DNA of 64,000 nucleotides, taken from positions 124,001 through 188,000 of the forward strand of contig JAITYX010000084.1 of the NCBI GenBank assembly GCA_021018815.1, read 5' to 3'. The translations under genes were made by a program, and so were the position numbers. Positions 1 to 11,335 of this stretch are shown here, piece after piece. The notes under the pieces are model-generated. The model did no database searches. It was given only the letters and a program-made list of their open reading frames with translations, and had not been told where the DNA came from. Source of the stretch: Talinum fruticosum (taxonomy: Eukaryota > Streptophyta > Magnoliopsida > Caryophyllales > Talinaceae). How positions within the stretch are numbered: the stretch's first letter is position 1; the number at the start of each line of letters is the position of its first letter.

Positions 1-1850
1 ACTCCCAAGAATGCTGTTGCTTAACCTTCACGAGAACAAAACTATTGGATCCACCCATCAAGTATTCAAGCAACGATAACGAGTAGATTTAGCAAGATGA
101 TGACTACAAGTATGGCCGAGCTATTGCTCGCTATTGCTATGAAGGAACCAATCGTAGCTGCACCATTGTAGCTGCGTCCAATTCAAAACCTTTACTCCAA
201 CCTCGCTTAATGGAGTCAATCAAACGATGTTGTATGCAAGTCTAAAGGAGAGAGTGGTTCATATCTTCAACTTGAAGTAGACGATTCCATGTAGGATGGA
301 AGAATTCCAAGCTCACACCAGCCCTATCTTCATGCTTTCGATGGAGAAGATGAGGGTTAAGCCGACAGAGATTCCGCACCTCCATCTCCCAAAGACTCGC
401 TATTCTCTCAATATGAAGTTGAGTCGTCTAACACAATCATCCGAGTCAGTCATGGTAAGAGGAGCTCTTAACATTGAAGAAAAATTAAACGAGATGAAGG
501 AGACACTAGCCAAACTTGCAAAAGAGATCAAAGAAAAGGACACGCAGATCAAGCATTAAAGCGAGCAATTTGCTCGCTTGATAAAGAAGTTGGAGAAACG
601 GTCATCTAAAGCCTCTAACAAAGGCTCGACAACGAGGGGTCCGATAAAGAGACCAACTGTGACGAAGAATCGACGATGAACGAAAGGAGACCCCATTGAT
701 TTCATGTCTATTAAAGATATCCGAACATAATCGCAAAGGCGCTTAAGAATCAATTAGGTGAAGAGTCTCGTAAGTCTCACCTCTACACGAAGCCGTATAC
801 TAGGAGGATCAATGCCCTAAGAATAGTGCATGGTTATCAACCACCGAAGTTCGAACAGTTTGATGGTACAGGCAATCCTAAGCAACACATTGGGCACTTC
901 ATTGAAACATGCGAGTAATGTTGGCACAAAGGTGATACGTTGGTGAGGTAGTTCGTTCGAACTCTAAAGGGAATTTCTTTTGACTTGTACACGGACTTAG
1001 AGCAGAATCCATCAACAGTTGGGAGAAAATGGAACAAGATTTCCTTAATAGGTTCTATAGCACCCAAGCATTGTTAGTATGACAGAGTCGACTAATATAA
1101 GGGAATGGAAAGAAGAACCAGTTCTTGAATACATCAATCGCTTGGAGAGCCTTCGACCTTTCATGCAATGATCGATTGTACGAAGCATTTCTTCGTGGAG
1201 ATGTGTGCTTAAGGTATGGAATTGGTCTTGCTTTATGTTTTGCAAGTGAGTAAACCAAGGACTTTCCAAGAATTGGCTACCAAGGCCGACGACAGAGAAA
1301 TGATGATCGCAAGTTGTCGCGAGTAAGTTTTCCTCCTCGTACGAATCAAGGAAGGATCAAGGCGAGTACAATAAGAGTACTACGTCTTCAAAAAAGAGTC
1401 AATATCTATTTCCATTGGAGAGCTGGTGTGAATTTCTAGGAAGCCCAAGCTAGAGCAAAACAAGGTCGTATAGTCTAAGGATGTCACGAAGAAGTGTCCC
1501 ACACTTAAGGAACTTCAGGAGAAGTACCCATTCCTAGACTCAAACTTCTTGGGAATGTTAGATGACTTGTTAGAAAACAATGTGATTGAACTTCTTGAGC
1601 CAAAGAGGCTAGAACAAATTGGAAAGAGTTCCGATCCAAAGTAATGTTGATAGCATAGAGTTATTAGTCACCCTTTTGAGAAGTGCATCACACTCAAGGA
1701 GTGTATTATGCGATTGGCGAAGGAGGGAAGATCATAGTGGATGTTGACAACATGGCCGAGACCAACTACATCTCCATCCAACTAGAGAGTTTTCTCCCTT
1801 CACAACCATTTCACTCTTATTAAGAGGAAATGCCTTATTGGGCTTCATCT
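1..1850 (+). pseudogene. Ty3/Gypsy gag relic (element G)
   Basis: This is the remains of a capsid (gag) gene. Translated pieces in shifting frames resemble a common plant Gypsy gag: a basic lead-in near 780-815, then GYQPPKFEQFDGTGNPKQH (about 832-890), the strings RTLKGISFDLYTDLE (about 960-1005) and DRLYEAFLRGD (about 1170-1203), and the linker TLKELQEKYPFLDS (about 1503-1545). A further linker piece, SHPFEKCITLKECIM, sits near 1668-1710. The longest open piece, 296-559, ends in a Lys/Glu-rich stretch that could form a coiled coil. At least five stops or frameshifts break it. It lies tail to tail with the minus-strand T1 integrase, so it is a separate element. Positions 1-295 look like upstream gag or leader sequence with no firm motif. 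Lineage within the non-chromovirus Gypsy group is uncertain. Confidence 0.8.
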
Positions 1851-1884
1851 TTTAGCACAGAGTGATTCACACTTTAATTCGAGA

Positions 1885-2254
1885 TGTTTCGAATAAGTGA
1901 TCTTACCACTAATGGTACAACCACCACACATGGAAGGATGAACCCTTGTCACTTGTCGGAGGCCAAGAAAATAAAGACATGTTCAACCACCGCCTGTCTC
2001 TCGTAGAAAAAGACAAGGAGTCACCTTGCCAATAATGTCTATTCCCCAAACTTAAAATGGCGAGGGTCAAGATAATGTTGTAAGAAATGACAGTGGTTGG
2101 TGTTGTAAATTTGCATACACCGACATTTATAGCACCTTCTAGTAAAGTCATGATAGTCTAATGCCATTGTTGACCAGTAATAACCAAGCCTCCGAACCTT
2201 CTCGACTAACATCCTATCGTTCATGTGAGGTCCACACTCCTCACTATAATTCAC
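1885..2254 (-). pseudogene. T1 integrase, zinc-binding domain and start of core
   Basis: This is the right-most part of the T1 polyprotein in reading direction. The minus strand reads CGPHMNDRMLVEKVRRLGYY followed by a CYKC pair, the H...CxxC arm of a retroviral-type integrase zinc domain. Next comes GIDIIGKVTP, the start of the catalytic core around its first Asp (about 2045-2010). After that the reading becomes scrambled and stops, so the rest of the core and its D-D-E triad are missing. It ends against the opposed G gag at about 1850-1885. 2255-2689 lies between RNase H and integrase and shows only degenerate sequence. Confidence 0.8.
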
Positions 2255-2689
2255 ATTGCTTCATGTTGATTGACACAAAGTAAGCTAATCCCGAATTAGT
2301 TTTCTTGAATAGTTACCCTTGATTGATGAAGAATTAGGCAGCCAACATCCTGATGGCTCATTGGCCTTTAGGTGTGGAGTCCAACGAATACTATAGCTTA
2401 TCCGAATATTGATAAATACCATGATTCCACCTGGTATGGTTAGTATTAGACACTTGTAGTGTGCGGATGTGTTCGGGATGGCTCCGTCGCCGATTATGAA
2501 CGGGCAGGTGAGTGAATGCCAGCGGGGATAATGATCATGGATGCGAACTTAACTAATGCATCCACAAATTGATTATCATCCCTAGGAAGGTAAGTGAAAG
2601 AGATGTTCTCGAACTTTTTAGTTAATTATGTCAAGTATGCTTGGTAGGGAGCCAAGGCTTCGAGTATGTACCTTCCACCTTTACGAAAT

Positions 2690-3070
2690 CTAGTTGATGA
2701 TCAAACTAGAATAATCGAAAAGCTTGATGTTCTTGACATCTATCTCTGTAGTGGCTTTAAGTCTTGTGATACATGCGTTGTACTTTGCAACGTTATTGGT
2801 ATCCTCAAAGTCTATTTGACTCGAAATGGGAGTATGTGCTCCCTCCCGCGAGACTAAAAGAATTCCTAATCCAAAGCGCTTCTTATTGGAAGTGTTATCG
2901 ATGTACCTTACCCAAACGTCCACCTCTACTTGCAAAATATCCTCATCCGGAAAGTCAAGGTGTTCGGGTTGTGATTTAGGCACGAGCAAATCAGCTAAGA
3001 ATTCGACACTATCCTTCCTTTGATCACTTTTTGGGGGATGAACTTGTGTTTGAATTCGATAGCATGACAA
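2690..3070 (-). pseudogene. T1 second (archaeal-type) RNase H domain
   Basis: A 126-codon open stretch encodes the RNase H that Tat/Ogre-type Gypsy elements carry in addition to the usual one. Strings such as SNKKRFGLGILLVSREGAHT and the tail DYSSLIIN match the family layout. The first catalytic Asp is present (YIDNTSN) and the last is kept near DYSS, but the central A-E-Y-E-A motif reads AKYNA, so the catalytic Glu has become Lys. It lies between RT (higher coordinates) and INT (lower), as expected for a minus-strand Tat-like pol. The lineage call rests on this domain plus the primer-binding site seen in related copies. Confidence 0.78.
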
Positions 3071-4260
3071 TCCATCACGCTATCTTACTGCCGATAGTCG
3101 AGTTGCTCAAGTATGTACTTAATAGGATCCGTAGATGCAACTACATGTACCGTGTGGCTAACATGTAGTCTCTAAGCTTCTTCGTAGCCCGGACTAATGC
3201 CAATAATGTCTTCTTTAATAGTGTGTATCTTGTCTCATAATCTAAGAACTTATTACTTAGATAGTAGACCACGCGTTGTTGTTTCCCGTCTCGTTAAGCT
3301 AGCATGGCTCCCATATCCGTTTCCGTTTTGGTGAGATATAGAAGTAAAGGTTTCCCTGGTTGGGGTAGAACTAAAGCTGGAGGATTAGCTAGGTATTCTT
3401 TAACCTTCTCGAATGCTTGTTGAAAATAGGTTCGCAGACCATAGTCGGTTTTGATATGAAATGACTATTGTATCTGTAAACGTCTTAGGAAAGCCCTTGT
3501 CTCTTTTTCTATTCTTGGTGGAGGGATCTCATGAATGGCTTTGATCTTGAAGGATTAACTTCGATTCCACTAAGACTAACAACATAGCTTAACAGTTTAC
3601 CCGAGGTTACTCTAAAGGCACACTTTTTGAGGATTAAGGCGCGTATTGTACTTTATGAGTCTATGGAAGAACTTTCTCATACTTGGATAAGTGCCCTGCC
3701 CCATCTTTGGATTTTATGATCGTACCATCTACATGGAATTCAACTTCTTTATTGATTATATCACGTAGTAGTGTTGTTGTTGTCCTTTGATATGTTGCAC
3801 CAACATTTTTTAGCCCAAATGACATCACCACATAATAGTAAGTTCCCCATTAAGTGATGAAGGTCATCTTTTCCATATCTTCTTCAGCCATCTTCACTTG
3901 ATTATACCAAGCATATCTATCCATGAATGAGAGTAGAGCATGACATGTCTGTATTATCTACTAGAAGATCGGTATGATGCCACGAGAAATCATCTTTAGG
4001 GTTGGCCTTGTTTAAATCCCTAAAGTCAATGCACATACGAACCCCACCACCTTTCTTCGAGATCGGAACTATGTTTACTACCCATTGAGGATAGTCAACT
4101 ACCTTAATGAACCCAGACCTCTAACTACTTCTACACCTCTTCCCTAATCTTTAGGGCCCATTCTCGGTTTCATCCTCCTCAACTTCTACTTGATCGGCTT
4201 AGCATCCTCATAAAGCGGAATTTTGTGTTCTGCTATACTGGGATCTATACCGGCATATCT
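3071..4260 (-). pseudogene. T1 reverse transcriptase and connection region
   Basis: This is a Ty3/Gypsy reverse transcriptase relic. On the minus strand it shows NIVPISKKGGGVRMCIDFRD and DLNKANPKDD (about 4090-4010), then KMAEEDMEKMTFIT (about 3895-3855) and a family string GLKNVGATYQRTTTTLLRD (about 3820-3765). The catalytic Y-V-D-D box reads HVDG (plus positions 3724-3735), so the second essential Asp is lost and the enzyme cannot have been active after that change. It is followed by KSKDGAGHL. Below about 3430 the reading is frequently interrupted. Several stops lie inside the domain. Order PR-RT-aRNH-INT is normal. Confidence 0.85.
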
Positions 4261-5060
4261 TTGTAGGACCATGCAAAGACAACGATAAATTCTGTAAGGA
4301 GCGAAGTGAATTGCTTCTGTTCTTTTGGATCCAAAGTTTTTGCATTCTTAACTTCTTGAGGTTGATCATTTGACCCGAGATTAATTGTTATCATTCTGTC
4401 TACTATTGGTGAGCGATTTTCATGATCTTCCATAACTTTTATTAATTCTTTAGGAATTTCTTGTTCATCATTAGAGGCCAAACAATTAAGTGCAAGAGGA
4501 AGCAAGGAGTAAGTGGAAAGGTTTACTTTATTGAATGAAGCAACGAGCACATCGGACTCGAAACAAAATTAAAAACGAAAGAACTAGGAAAAGAACTAGA
4601 AACAATAGAAGGAGAAGTACAAGCCCTAGCACTAGACTTAGAAAGAGGATGCACACCTAGGCTAACAACAAATTCCAGTGCCTTCCTCAACGTCAATCCA
4701 AGTAACGTACTTGGACCCTTCTAAATTTACGTCGGTGAGGAACCTGGATGGATCGAAGTGTGGGTGCGACTTGGCTCATAACAGATACCGAGACCGAGTT
4801 CCCTTCTAAATTACTCTCTCGTTCGAACAAGAGACCAAAAATATTATTTCCGATGAGATTGGTTCAGTTTGATGTGCCTCTTTTCTCGGAATATAGCGAG
4901 TCATTGAAGTTACGTAAACCAGGTACTAGGATGCATTTTTCCTTGATGTAGTAGGGCTCAGGAAAACCTTAATAAGGAAAGTTTCTCTTAGAAACCGCCA
5001 ATTCGAGTATAGGGCGAGCTTAAAAGAGCGAACTATCTACTCGCATCGTGCTCGATCTCC
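4261..5060 (-). pseudogene. T1 pol linker between protease and RT
   Basis: This linker precedes RT in plant Tat-like elements. An open stretch at 4245-4550 contains LASNDEQEIPKELIKVMEDH and then LLTEFIVVFAWSYKDMP, the latter being the well-known junction peptide just before RT. Further upstream (about 4740-4680) the words GSKYVTWIDVEEG match the T5 copy at about 49945-49985 on the plus strand, showing that T1 and T5 are one family. Stops separate the pieces. Confidence 0.72.
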
Positions 5061-5480
5061 ACTACTGCATTCTTTGGAAGTTATAGTAGGTAAAAGATTA
5101 TCCCAATTGACGGTTATGACTTAACCTTTAATGATCATCTTGACATTCCGATGTAGTGTAGAGGGCACTAGTCAATGATCATGCAACCAAGGGTGTCCGA
5201 GAAGAAAATTAAAAGTAGCTTGGATATCTAAGACTTGGAATTCGATATTCCTCTCCACTAGGCCTATATTGAGAGGCAAGGTCATCTGTTCCCAAGACTG
5301 TTCTTCTACAATTGTCATAAGCTTGAAGATGAACATTCTATTTAGAGAGTTGTTGCTCCTGAATTCCTAACCTTTTAGTAGTTCCCTGGGACATACATTC
5401 ACTACTCGATTCATTGTCTACCAAAGTTAGGGGAACAAGCTTATTGATGTAAGTTACAATTAAGTAAAGGGCATTATTGT
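5061..5480 (-). pseudogene. T1 aspartic protease
   Basis: A retropepsin-like domain relic. The minus strand reads LTLVDNES at about 5427-5404, where the family has D-N-G-S: the Gly of the catalytic D-x-G loop is Glu here (plus 5407-5418). Downstream it reads ERNIEFQVLDIQATFNFLLG then PWLHDH, the flap and C-terminal signature of plant Gypsy proteases, nearly the same as the T5 copy at 49099-49195. The loss of Gly in the active loop suggests it is inactive. Confidence 0.8.
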
Positions 5481-7000
5481 GAGTAATACCTTTTTTTGGG
5501 AGATCCTTCGACCGAAAGTAATGGTTCCATCCCCATTGTTAACCAATCTTACTACTTTCTCTGGCGTCGTTTCAGGAGAAACTTTGATCTTGCTTGAGTG
5601 CATCGATCAAAGCTTGTCTATGTTTACGGGAAGCACATATTCATTGCACGATTAAGATATCGACTTTTAATTTTTAGAGTTACTTAAGGATTGGGTCTAG
5701 TTCCTTGGTAGCTTTAGGGTCTTTTGGGGCTTCTTGAGTCCGTTGTGGACACAAGGGTGCATTATGCCATTCGGATCTAGTAAGAAATTGAATTACGGGA
5801 CTCTTAGTGTCTCCCAAAAAGTCTTCTTCTTCTAAGGGTGGTGTGCCGCAGAAGTCGTCACTATCGTCGTCGTTATTGTTTTGTGTTTTATAAACATCTT
5901 CTTCATCACTTACCCATATCCCCTGGATTTTTGGATCTAACGGAGGTAAACTAAGAATTGGTTTCTACATGGTAACATCTTGGAAAAAATAGATGGATTC
6001 CACTTACCCGAAGTGGGTTCGGTGAAAATAGCTAAGGTGCCACTAAAGGGGTTTTTACTTGTTTCTTCGTTTCGGGTAGCCTTAGGCAAGGGTAGTTGGC
6101 CATTTCGAAACATGTTTTCGAGTTTGTTCTTGAATGTCCAACACTGTTCGAGTATCATGTCCTCATGGACAATGATATTTGCAAAATTTTCCCGCGTCCC
6201 AAGTTTTGGATTCTTTCGCATTTTTGATTCCGCTCTAGTAGGTGGTAATTCTATCTTCCTTTTTCCAAGAGACGGCCAAGGGCTTTGGTGTAGGTAGTGT
6301 CAATAGGAGTGTAGTGAGTATACCCATTGAGGGCATGACGCACCCCTGGTAGCATTGCCAATATTAGAGGTTCTCTTGTCTTTAGAATGATAATTACCTC
6401 TATATCCGAGTCGCAACTTTTATGGCCGCGGTAGACAAGTCTTCTGCTATCAACAAACCAACATCTCTAAGGGTTGAGAAGTTCATCATAGGTAGAAATT
6501 TGAGGTGTTGATTGTAATTGGGCTGAAGGTTTTTTACAATGATTCGAACTTAGTCCCTCTCGGAGGGTCGATGAACCATATGGGCTGCCTTTTCTTTCCG
6601 TCCGATAAGAAAATCCGTGAAACTTTCCTTCTCATCTTGCTTGATTAACTCTAAGTCTCTAAGAGTCATAGGTGAATCGGTGTTATAAGAGCATTGATGG
6701 AGGAACTCCTTGCACGATTAGTCCAATTGGCACCCTTGCGTGGGTTAGCTGAATTGTACCACTTCATTACATTAGTATCAAATGTCCAGGGAAAATGATG
6801 TGGTAAGTATCTTCGAGGAATGTTCTTAAGAGTTATTGTTCCGAAGAAGTTGCGTACATGATGATGGGGATTCTCAAAACTTTTGAATTTAATATCAAGC
6901 ATGGTAAACGCCGAAGGTAGTGTACCCTTAGGGATTGAAGTGGATCCATTATGATAGAAGTAATGATTACTTAACATGGATGACTCTCTCAACATCCATT
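5481..7000 (-). pseudogene. T1 gag
   Basis: This is the capsid gene of T1. The minus-strand stretch 6995-6666 begins MLRESSMLSNHYFYHNGSTS and contains FENPHHHVRNF and FPWTFDTNVMKWYN, the retrotransposon gag core also found in T4 (32334-32762) and T5 (47500-47660). A later piece at 6221-5937 contains HEDMILEQCWTFKNKLENM and NGQLPLPKA, the spacer before the protease, again matched by T5 near 48230-48320. No CCHC zinc knuckle is visible. Frameshifts separate the parts. The start is placed by comparison with the T4 and T5 copies. Confidence 0.8.
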
Positions 7001-8076
7001 CTATCTGATCTATATGGGAATCAAGTTTAGATTTGGATTTGTGTTTAGAGGATTTTCATTTGGAACTACTTGCAAGAGACAAAACAGTGGACATGGCACA
7101 ATCAAGGTTGTTTCCCTTCTCAAACGTGAGCTTCTTCGTCCTTTTCCCTTTTTGGCATTAAGCTTCCTCATCTCTCTTACTAGCCTCAATAGCCTTTATG
7201 ATAATCTTAAGATCCCTCCATATAGATGACATATGTTCTTTTTGATCATTCAACCTGGTTTCCACCCTAACTATATATTCTCATTGAGTAAACTCGCTCC
7301 GGGTTAGGATCCATTGGAAGGGAACTCTTTTTAGGTACTTGTCTTAGAACAAGGAGTAGACTGTGATGGTGTAGTATGCACCGAAACTTGTCGCACGAGA
7401 TGTAGACTACGGAGTACAAAGAAAGGAAGATGTGCAAGACTCCTTGGTAAGGCGTTCTAAATCTTTTAGAGCTTGAATTCGACTATACTTGGTTAGCGTA
7501 GACTTCTCTTTTCTGCAGTCCAAAGGATGAGGTTTAGGACCATGTGAGAGGATATCTCTTTTAGGAGGAAGGGACTTAAGCGCAAGACCCGAAGGGACTA
7601 AGAATGCTTCTATTTCGATGCACATAAGAATGCGATGATGATATAATGCATGACTTAATTGGGATGATTCTATGACTTGCCTAGTGCGGAACTGAAATGC
7701 ATAGTGATTATTCCTAATGGAATATGAATTTGATTTAGCTAAATGAGAAATAAAAATGCAAGATAGACTCACCTAATTTGAGATGATGATAATCTAATAA
7801 ATATATGATCCTTAAAGAAAATATGCTTTCTATGTGTTAATGCATTTCCTTATTTTAGATTAATTCGAACTAGTTGCCAAATAAGAAGGAATAGACCTAT
7901 CTAATTAGAAAATGATTCCATTTGGCTAATGCAAATTGACTCACCTAATGATATGAGATGACTTTATTTAGCTAATACAAATGGACTCACTTAATATGAT
8001 ATGATTTTATTTGGCTAATGCAAAATGGAGAATGAGAATATGAAAGAATGAAAAGGACTAGACAATAAGAGAAGGG
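7001..8076 (-). other. T1 untranslated leader with 50-52 bp repeats
   Basis: This is non-coding sequence between the T1 gag start and the point where Copia S1 begins. It matches the T2 leader (for example 7370-7640 against 24090-24350) at many positions. Repeats of the type TTTGGCTAATGCAAAATGG alternating with ACTCACCTAAT occur at about 7910-8035; they are the reverse complement of the 52-bp repeats in T4. The T1 5' LTR that should follow is replaced by S1. Confidence 0.7.
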
Positions 8077-9609
8077 TGAAGACTTAGAATTTGCATGTAT
8101 AACATTCCGAGTGACTCGTCAAGGAATCAGGTATAAACTTCATCTCTTATAAGTTTTGATTACAAATCATTCTAAGTGATATAGAAACTTTTCCGAGTGA
8201 TACGGAACCTTTTACGAGTGTTACGAAACTAGTACCTAAGTTTTCATTTGTTTCGAGTGACTCAGAAAGCATACTCTTGCTTATCTTTTCATATTTATAG
8301 TTCTAAGTCACTCGGACAACACTCGGATATATCACATGTTCAAACACTTGCTCTAACACGCTTAAACACAAGTCTAACTTCATATTTCAAGTTCGGGTGA
8401 ATTACGGCTTTAGTTCATCTCTTCTAGTCGGCTTGTTTTGTTTGAACCTTATCTGTCTAGTTCAAGTTTTCTTACTCTATTATTCAATATCAAACTTGAT
8501 CGTTCTCTAGACAGGACTCGGATGGAATTTGAGTTTAATTAATATAACACTCGGAAAATTCCATTCCTTTCCGACTCGGATAATTATACACTTAATTAAC
8601 ATAATTAAATTATTATCTGTCTAATCTGGGACCAAAGTATTTTGTACTTTGAGAACCAAAATTTGATTTAATTTTGTAGGTTATTTAAACGAGGTTATCC
8701 TACTTTTGAACTACAAAAGTAACCGGCTTTAAGATGTCAAATCACCAACAGACAAGGCTTTTTCTACATTTGGCCAAGGCCTAGAAACCGTGTCAAGGTT
8801 GTCTGCATTTCGAAATTGGAAATCTTCAACGCTAAGCTCAACGGTGGTTTCCACCCTACTTTTCAAACACCACCGTGGATTGGGACATTCTAAGGAGTTA
8901 AGAGCCGTTGTATAACGTTCACAACTCAACGAGATCTTTTCGAGTGACTCGGAAGAGCCGTTACAACGGTCACGAGAGGACTTCTAATCGGAAGATAGTC
9001 ACAACGGCTAATCTACTTGGTCATCTATAAATAAAAGCCAACTCTTAAGACTTGAAGATTGTTGGAACAATTGTCATTACACATACTTAAGCAAAAGTTT
9101 TTGTATTCATATTCAATCATCCACTTACAACTCCAATTATGTACTTAACATCTTTCCGAGTTGTAAGGCCTTGTAATTAGTCACAACTTTCATTCTTCCT
9201 TTCTGAGTAAGGTCCCTTGACTGAGTTGTAAGGGTTAACTCAACTCGGTTGTCCCTAGTCTGTAAAGGTTACCTCGGTTAGGAAGTGCTAGATTAGATAA
9301 GGGAATTTCTAAGCCTAGGAGAATCTTGTAAGGAATTGTCTAAGGGAGCAATTCGGTTGAGTATGTCTACTGTATTTTATGGATTCAAAATAGTGGATTT
9401 GACTTGGTGCTTGGATTAGCACTGGCCGTGGTTTTTGCCCCGGGAGGGTTTCCACGTAATTTCTAAGTTATCGTTTTTCGAGTCCAATCTAAACTAAGAT
9501 TGCATCGAAGTCGGTTTTAGGCATTATTCTTCTATTTATTGCTTAAAATTCCTAATCACCCTATTCACCCCCTCTAGGGTGATTAATTCTCTCCAAGAGC
9601 AAACCTTCA
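8077..9609 (+). mobile_element. S1 5' LTR (Sirevirus-like Copia)
   Basis: A 1533-bp long terminal repeat. It starts TGAAGACTTAG and ends GAGCAAACCTTCA, giving a TGAAG/CTTCA inverted end, and a primer-binding site follows at once. A TATAAATA box lies at 9026-9033. AACGG or CCGTT words lie at 8840, 8905, 8958, 8965 and 9003, just upstream of the TATA box. A palindromic motif like CCGAGTGACTCGG recurs at 8107, 8193, 8214, 8253, 8303 (degenerate) and 8941. Reverse-complement copies of this LTR occur at 25964, 34154, 37190, 39227, 44970, 50433 and 60397. The five bases before it are AAGGG; no matching right-hand duplication was found because the 3' end of S1 is gone. Confidence 0.92.
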
Positions 9610-9610
9610 A

Positions 9611-9623
9611 TTGGTATCGAGCC
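9611..9623 (+). promoter_or_regulatory. S1 primer-binding site
   Basis: TTGGTATCGAGCC directly follows the LTR (one base apart). It is complementary to the 3' end of initiator methionine tRNA with one deletion relative to the common form TTGGTATCAGAGCC. This fixes S1 orientation and the LTR boundary. Confidence 0.9.
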
Positions 9624-9669
9624 TAGCCTTTTAGAAAAGATCTAACCATTCAAAGGTTTAAAGATCAAA

Positions 9670-11335
9670 TGGCTCGGAACAATGGAGAGTTCGATGAAGG
9701 AAGATCTTCCAAGCAGACCACCAAAGTTTAAAGGATCAAATTTTGTACACTTGGAAGAAGCTCATGGAATGCTTTCTCCTGGATCATGATGAAGAGGTAT
9801 GGAACATCATACAAGAAGGCAAATAGATTCCAATGAAGACGGAAGAAACAAGACTTGTGCCTAAAGCAAAGGTCGAGTACACTCATCGAAGAGGCGAAAA
9901 GTTCGGAAAGAACTTCAAGGCCATGAACATTCCGATGTGCGCCATCGGCTCGGAGGAATACAATAGAGTATCAGCTTGTGACACAGCAAAAGAAGTGTGG
10001 GACACTCTTGTCAACACATATGAAGGCACGAGCCAAGTTAGACAAGCGAAGATAAGACAATATCTTCACAAGTATGAGCTATTCAAGATGGAGTCGAAGA
10101 GAAGATGGGGTCAAAGGTGACAGCCATCGACGAAGCTCATAACCTTTCTTTATTAAAGCCAGACGAACTCATTGGGAAGCTATACTTGCCCATGAGATCC
10201 ATCCGGAAGAAGAGGACACCGAGGTCGGCACCAAAAGAATATTGCATCGAAGGCCTCAAAAAGCAAAGAAGAAAATGCGAGTTCATCGGACTCAAAAGAA
10301 GATCCCATGGCGAGTTATTGCTAGAGGCTTCAAAAGAATGATGAAGCACAAGAGATGGGATAAATGGCCAAGAGAAGAGTTTTACAAGAAAGACAAGAAG
10401 GATAGAAAAGGTAAACACTCTTCCCGTTCAAAATTATCTTTAACTAAGAACTACGGCTATTTTAAATGTGGCACCAAGGATCATATAGTCAAAGACTGTC
10501 CAAGAAGAAAAAGGGACATATAGAAGAAGAAGGCTATGATGGCCACATGGAGTGATAAAGATTCATCCGAGGAAGATGAAGACTCGGATGACTCAAAGTG
10601 TCCGATGGCACTATCGGACTTAGAAGTTGAATCCGAGTCGATTCGATCACTCGGACAATGAGGAAACTAATCCTCGGGAGGTAATTGAATATTTCCTCAA
10701 GTTTTCCAAAGTTGATTTAGCTAAATACATCTATACTTTGGAAGCGAAGTCCAATTCGATTCTTCTATGTTTGAACAACTTGAGTTTATCACATCCGAGA
10801 GCATTTCTTTGAAAAATGAATTAGAAAAACTAAGACTTACTCTAAAAGAACTCAAGACTAGTGCTCAATCCAATGAGATTGAGTCCGAGTCCCTCACAAG
10901 AGAAAATGAGCATCTTAAGCAAAAGCTCAATGTGTCTCAAGAACTCGTTTTGAAATTTACTCAAGGTCGGAAAAACCTTGACATGCTCTTAGGGTCTCAA
11001 TATGTCTCCTTCGGAAAAAAGGACTCGGTTTTAACAAAGAGGAGGAATCCAATTCCTACTCGGAGCTCTTCAAAAAGATTCCGAAGCTGTGAAGTTCGGG
11101 AAGGCTGAGCATGGTCCTATTCATAAGAATGAAACAAAGACTAAGCCTACACTAGCTTACAGGAGAAAACCTTCTCCATCGGTTTATGAATGAAAAGATT
11201 TTCAAAAGAAAGAAAACCAAAGTTTTTCAAATCTGGGTTCCCAAGAGTCTTCTTCCTTAGAAAAGGACCACGAGTAAAGGGAGTTACTGAGTTTGTTAGA
11301 GGAAGTGAGAAGGGTTAGTTTGTTTTTGACTTGCA
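9670..11335 (+). pseudogene. S1 gag
   Basis: Copia capsid gene relic, starting with ATG at 9670 (MARNNGEF). The capsid part at 9833-10120 holds DTAKEVWDTLVNTYEGTSQV and ends KMES; compared with S5 about 40 codons are missing here before the words VTAIDEAHNLS, so there is an internal deletion near 10095. The zinc knuckle (10458-10499) reads YFKCGTKDHIVKDC: the first Cys of C-x2-C-x4-H-x4-C has become Tyr. A coiled-coil-like stretch, 10767-11000, follows (FITSESISLKNELEKLRLTL). The C-terminal words RRKPSPS precede the protease. Several stops are present. Confidence 0.85.

Noticed and set aside
9611..9623. tRNA gene fragments at the primer-binding sites
   Set aside because: Only 10-16 bases match a tRNA 3' end and each lies at an LTR border; no cloverleaf can be drawn from the flanks.
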